Source: Planctomycetota bacterium (GTDB lineage Bacteria > Planctomycetota > J058 > J103). Taken from it: a DNA stretch of 16,132 nucleotides. Shown piece after piece: positions 15,299 through 16,132 of this stretch. The notes under the pieces are model-generated. The model did no database searches. It saw nothing but the letters and a program-made list of their open reading frames with translations, and was not told where the DNA came from. A program made the position numbers and the translations under genes. The stretch spans positions 1 through 16,132 of the forward strand of contig RFJN01000161.1 of NCBI GenBank assembly GCA_003694875.1, read 5' to 3'. Positions within the stretch are counted from its first letter, which is position 1; each line of letters starts with the position of its first letter.

Positions 15299-16132
15299 AG
15301 CCGACCGTCCCTCGACGATCCTGATCCGCGGCGGCCGCGTCGTCGACCCGGCCGCCCGACGCGACGAGATCGCCGACGTGCTGATCATGTACGGGCGGAT
15401 CGCGGATGTCGCCCCCCGCATCGAGCGGCCGGTCGACCGCGTGCTCGACGCACGCGGCCTCGTGGTCTGCCCCGGCCTCGTCGATATCCACGTGCACCTG
15501 CGCGAACCCGGCCAGGAGCGCAAGGAGACGATCGCCGACGGGGCGCGCGCGGCCGTGCGCGGCGGCTTCACCACGATCTGCGCCATGCCCAACACCGAGC
15601 CGCCGCTCGACACGCGCGCGCACTGCGAGTTCGTGGTCGACCAGGCCGCGCGCGCCGCCGCGGCGCGTGTGCTGCCGATCGGCTGCGTCAGCAAGGGGCG
15701 GCGCGGCGAGGCGCTCGCCGAACTCGGCGACCTCACCGACGGCGGGGCGTGCGCGTTCAGCGACGACGGCGATCCGGTGCGCACCGCAGCACTCATGCGG
15801 CGCGCGCTGCAGTACGCCGCCATGCTCGATCGCGTGGTGATCGATCACTGCGAGGATCCGTCGCTGTCGTGCGGCGGCCAGATGCACGCCGGGGTGGTGT
15901 CGACCGAACTCGGGCTGCCCGCCAAGCCCGGGGTGAGCGAGGACGTGATCGTGGCGCGCGACATCCTGCTCGCCGAATCGTGCGGCAGCCGCGTCCACAT
16001 AGCCCACCTCAGCACCGCGCGCGCGCTCGCGCTCGTGCGCGAGGGCCGGCAGCGCGGGGCGCGCGTGAGCTGCGAGGTGACCCCGCACCACCTGCTGCTC
16101 ACCGACGAGGCGGTGCGCGGCTTCGACGCCGC
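15291..16132 (+). CDS. pyrC: Dihydroorotase (class I, metal-binding; C-terminus beyond the window)
   Basis: PyrC cyclises N-carbamoyl-aspartate to dihydroorotate, the step after PyrB. The first 280 residues are in the window and the frame is open at the right edge. Metal ligands are present: His67 and His69 in DIHVHLREPG, Asp158 in AFSDDGDP, His186 in VIDHCED and His239 in VHIAHLSTA, so this is a catalytic enzyme and not the inactive PyrX type that partners some PyrB chains. AMPNTEPP (98-105) and EVTPHHLLLTDE (262-273) are further class I signatures. The GTG at 15291 overlaps the pyrB end by 8 nt and has GGAGG about 9 nt upstream, so translation is probably coupled and a PyrB-PyrC complex is plausible. 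Confidence 0.95.
   Translation, partial: MAEADRPSTILIRGGRVVDPAARRDEIADVLIMYGRIADVAPRIERPVDRVLDARGLVVCPGLVDIHVHLREPGQERKETIADGARAAVRGGFTTICAMPNTEPPLDTRAHCEFVVDQAARAAAARVLPIGCVSKGRRGEALAELGDLTDGGACAFSDDGDPVRTAALMRRALQYAAMLDRVVIDHCEDPSLSCGGQMHAGVVSTELGLPAKPGVSEDVIVARDILLAESCGSRVHIAHLSTARALALVREGRQRGARVSCEVTPHHLLLTDEAVRGFDA

Noticed and set aside
10409..16002. Two rare ATA isoleucine codons in the same ACATAGCCC context (in obgE and pyrC)
   Set aside because: Only two cases noticed and no full codon count made; coincidence is the simpler view.

Overview
The window is a very GC-rich bacterial chromosome segment (roughly 70 % G+C by eye, not counted), densely coding and read on both strands. Nothing in it is clearly foreign: no insertion sequence, phage gene, CRISPR array, tRNA or rRNA was seen. 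The styles of L27, Obg (begins MFVD, no C-terminal extension) and PyrB (begins near WRRRHLLG) recall Planctomycetota. That is a judgement from remembered family appearance and should be held loosely.

Layout. (1) Bases 1-2586, minus strand: two consecutive genes of unknown function (220 aa, then a protein of at least 617 aa running off the left edge), with a candidate promoter at 2638-2666. (2) Bases 2916-8404, plus strand: a four-gene catabolic operon, an NCS1-family (Mhp1-like) transporter, a beta-ureidopropionase-type nitrilase-superfamily amidase, an aldehyde dehydrogenase and a dihydropyrimidinase/hydantoinase. Together they would import a hydantoin or dihydropyrimidine-type ring, open it, remove the carbamoyl group, and oxidise a semialdehyde made later in the route. 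A 15-bp perfect hairpin follows. (3) 8517-9257, plus: a two-transmembrane-helix protein with a C-terminal FHA domain. (4) 9463-11328, plus: rplU-rpmA-obgE behind a good sigma70-type promoter, with a 12-bp hairpin between rpmA and obgE. (5) 11322-12428, minus: a type IV pilus retraction ATPase (PilT/PilU family) whose stop overlaps the obgE stop. (6) 12599 to the right edge, plus: coaX, a shortened MnmE-like GTPase, pyrB and pyrC, all overlapping or nearly so, combining CoA synthesis with de novo pyrimidine synthesis.

Most of the window is conventional. The parts most worth a second look are the unrecognised pair at the left end, the MnmE-like GTPase that lacks the helical region and the C-terminal cysteine motif of true MnmE, the missing first and middle steps of the catabolic operon, the repeated use of strong T-tract-free hairpins in the wider gaps between genes, and a striking codon-context rule (leucine is CTC before a codon starting with G and CTG elsewhere).
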